From Ochromonas danica (taxonomy: Eukaryota; Sar; Chrysophyceae; Chromulinales; Chromulinaceae): a DNA stretch of 64,000 nucleotides. Each line of letters opens with the position of its first letter. The stretch's first letter is position 1. Under the pieces are notes generated by a model that was not told where the DNA came from, ran no database searches, and was given only the letters and a program-made list of their open reading frames with translations. Positions 61,312 through 64,000 of the stretch are shown here, piece after piece. The stretch spans positions 1 through 64,000 of the forward strand of contig VKHL01000116.1 in the NCBI GenBank assembly GCA_015146655.1, given 5' to 3'. Made by a program: the position numbers and the translations under genes.

Positions 61312-64000
61312 CTACCGAGGGTCGCGGTTGGTGAGCTGCATGCCCACGAGGTAGCGACTGTCACGAATTTCGTTGTGTAAGGTGACCAGGTAGGTGGTGG
61401 TGCGGCGCAGTAGGTGGACCAATAGGCGCAGGAGGAGATAGAAATGGTAGCTGTAGCGCACACAAAGGGTGCGCAGGCCGTGGGATGGCATCGCGCAGGC
61501 CAGCAGGCGAGAGCACAAGAAGGGCCAGCAGACTGTGTCCAGCAGCGGCTGCAGCACTGGCCAGAGCACGAAGTCGAGGAAGTGGCGCAACTGGAAGTGC
61601 TCCACCCCGCGGATCATCACCATCTCGAGCTGCAGACGAAGGTCGATGTCTCCCAGCACTCCCGTCAGAATGCATCTAGCCGCAAACAATAACAATAACA
61701 ATAACATTAGCAAACCCTGTCTAGCTATTGTACAACAATGCGCAGCAAGAAGAGGGTGTTCTACCTGGCGCCTAGCTTTAGTCCGACCAGTCCGAACGCC
61801 CACAGTTGCAGGAAGGAGTAGATGGGCGTCTCCTCGGGCCGCACGCGCCAAGGCAGCACAAACAGCGCCATAAAGAGATAACCCAGCAACAGAGGCGGCA
61901 GACTGATCCAGAGAGCCGCAGCCAAGGAGACTTTACTGACCACCAGGCCCCACTTGTTCACGAGGCGGGTTGCTAACACGAGGCGGTCAGCAGGCGCCAC
62001 GTCAGCGCCGAGAAGTCGATGCTGCAAGTCTCTCAACACAGCGACACACGCTCGAGCTACCATGTACAGCGCACCCAAGCCGATGGGGTAGTTGACAATC
62101 TTGTTGGTGCCAGACAAGCCCAAGAAGGGCAGGATGAGGCGCCCCAACGAGAGCGGCCAGTGCAGCAGCCAAGACGACATCAGGCCAAGGGTACAGCACA
62201 GCAAGAGAGCTAACATGCTGACGCGCAATTCCAACGGCAATAGGTGCATCGCATGGAAAGAAGGGACATGGGAAGGAGCAGGAACAGCTTGTTGAGAAGA
62301 GGGAAAAGGCGTAGCAGCAGCAGGAGGAGGGGGAGGAGGAGGAGGGATAACATCTCTATCCTTCAATTCATTTTCGTCTTCACCCTGCAGCAAATGCAAT
62401 TCTTCTTCTTCTGCCTCATCGTTGAGGTTAGGCAATGTTTCTGCAAATTCTGTTTCCTCGTTATTCTCTCGTTCCACGCCTTCCATATCTACAGCTACCC
62501 CCTCCCCCTCCCCCTCCACTAGCTCTTGCGGCACCTCTTCTGGCACTGGAACAGGAAGAGTCACGGGGAGTGGAACCACAGGAAAGATCTGCGAGTCAAA
62601 AAAGGGAACCAGGCCTAGCACAGGGCTAGCCCAGCGCACTACCCACTTGACCAGCTGGAAGAGGTAGTCGCCGTAGCGCAGGCGCTCGAAGAGGAGCGGT
62701 AGCAGCACGTGAGACAACACCATCTCCAACGACAGCTGCACCTCGGGGGAAGAGTGCATCGATGATGAGGAGGAGGAGGAAGAGGAGGATGCCATGGAGG
62801 CTGTGCCAAGGCTGTTAGTGTTGTTCATTGAAGGTGTTGTTGATAGAGAGGGGTAGGAGGAGGAGGAGGAGGAGGAGGGAGGTAGTCCAGACAGAATGCG
62901 TCCAAATGAACTGAGCGGAATCACCACATGGACAAGCAATCCACACAGCATGAAGAGGAAGTGCACGAGGAAAGCGAAGAGGAGCACTTGCTCGTCATGA
63001 GCAACGAGGCGTTGTAGCTGATCGGCCAGCCCTCCTCCTCCTCCTCCTCCATCACCGCCTCCTCCACCAAACAGAATGGGAAGCTGAGGTAGAAAGGGTG
63101 GATTGAGGAGAAACGTGCGATAACGCGGTGCGACGAGTTGGCGAAGCACATTTGCTAGATAGAAGAGGTGCGCTAAGAAGAGGAAGGAGAAGAGGTAGAG
63201 CCCCCCAAACACTAGCACTTCCTCCACTTGGTCACTAGTAGCACTGTCTCCCCAGATCGGGTGGAGGATCTTCCGCAGAAGATAGGCGGAGGAAGCAGGC
63301 AAGACGATGCCATAGAGCAGCGCCAGACAAACTGTCTTGCAGATCATCCGAACGCCAACCAAAACCTCCTTGGCCATGCCCACCAACGAGAAGCCTGGAC
63401 CAACTGCAGGTTGACCAGGTTGACCAGGTTGGCCGGGCTGCAAGGGGGGCTGAGGAGCGGCATGAGCCATCGCAGGTGCTGGCGCATCGCGAGGAGTCAG
63501 AAGGGCCAGGTAGCGCAGGTTGTTGGCCAGGTAGAGCGAGATGAGGAGTGCGCCACTAGCCGCATAGCCAACGGCCACTTCCAAAGCGCTGCTGGACCAG
63601 CGGCTGATCACTGGCGCGAGCTCAGAGGTCTCTGCCTCTATGGACAGCTGCAGGATGTGGACATAGACGAGGCGGCACTCCGCATCCTCCACACAGCCCT
63701 GCGCCAAGTCGAGCATTGCCTTGCGACTGATCTGCAGATACCCTGCAAGGGACAATAGCAATCGACCGAGCAGAGCGGGCACGAGGAGGGTGGCGAGAGA
63801 GAAGAGGACGAGGAAGACGCAGCAGGTGAGCCAGCTCTCCAGCGAGAAGTAGAAAGCCACACCTGGCATTGGCGCCTCGGCAGCTGGTGGCAGAGGAGGC
63901 AGAGGGGCGAGAGGAGGGCCCGCCTCGTCTTGTTCCTCCTCGCCTGGCGCAGCAGCTTCCAGCAGCACAGGAAGATCTTCAACACGCTCAGGCTGGGCAA
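61312..64000 (-). CDS. DOA10/MARCH6/SUD1-type E3 ubiquitin ligase, C-terminal part
   Basis: Two exons are visible (61765-64000, open at the window edge, and 61312-61675), about 866 residues of the C-terminal membrane region. Matches to MARCH6/SUD1 include VQLSLEMVLSHVLLPLLFER before a RYGDYLFQLVKWVVRW stretch, RVRPEETPIYSFLQLWAFGL, LGDIDLRLQLEMVMIRGVEH and the conserved end RDSRYLVGMQLTN. The RING-CH domain must lie upstream, beyond the window. Family members sit in the ER or inner nuclear membrane and target misfolded or hydrophobic proteins and sterol enzymes for degradation. Long low-complexity loops (poly-Ser, poly-Pro, poly-Glu, Gly-rich) separate the helices. The intron (89 bases) has an AACAAT simple repeat. 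Confidence 0.82.

Overview
The window is a stretch of compact eukaryotic nuclear DNA. It holds 34 genes or gene pieces in 64 kb, on both strands, with short GT-AG introns (mostly 60-230 bases) and many single-exon genes. Several products begin with an ER signal peptide followed by a phenylalanine at the predicted cleavage site (SQA/FPPP at 13.4 kb, ASA/FSFA at 18.8 kb, VMA/FSPS at 53.9 kb). That is the bipartite import signal of red-lineage complex plastids, so the source is most likely a photosynthetic alga such as a stramenopile or haptophyte. A ClpP with a signal peptide and a DUF3593-DUF2499 protein fit this. CEP19 and ARL16 homologues suggest a ciliated cell, and a ZIP4/SPO22/TEX11 homologue suggests meiosis. 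I cannot name the species.

Layout. 0-8.6 kb: edge of an unknown gene, ZIP4-like meiotic protein, RRP8, ALG13, CEP19, GAPDH. 8.6-20.6 kb: PP2C phosphatase, two plastid-type EamA transporters that share a 283-base identical block, a 2OG-oxygenase-like gene, a GH27 alpha-galactosidase, a small spliced ORF. 20.8-30.3 kb: PGAP3, a large EF-hand/RCC1/discoidin protein, TAF9, a DUF455 ferritin-like protein, a cytochrome P450. 30.9-45 kb: myristoyl-type EF-hand protein, second PP2C, glycerol kinase, plastid ClpP, FadH-like dienoyl-CoA reductase, an unknown membrane protein with repeated RRxS sites, a 692-residue EF-hand protein. 45.4-64 kb: tryptophanyl-tRNA synthetase, LARP4-like protein, a paralogue of the myristoyl-type EF-hand protein, ARL16, a plastid protein, a U2AF large subunit-like protein, beta-carbonic anhydrase, a 52-base minisatellite, threonine dehydratase, the DUF3593-DUF2499 protein and the 3' part of a DOA10/MARCH6 ubiquitin ligase.

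Most genes are unrelated housekeeping functions packed together, often head to head with 70-220 bases between start codons. There is a repeated calcium theme (four EF-hand proteins) and a signalling theme (two PP2Cs and a protein with repeated basophilic-kinase sites), but no operon-like unit. No transposon, virus-like element, rRNA or tRNA was recognised. Exon borders come from reading GT-AG sites that keep the frame open and the family alignment continuous; they are inferences, not transcript data. Feature spans run from start codon to stop codon and include introns.
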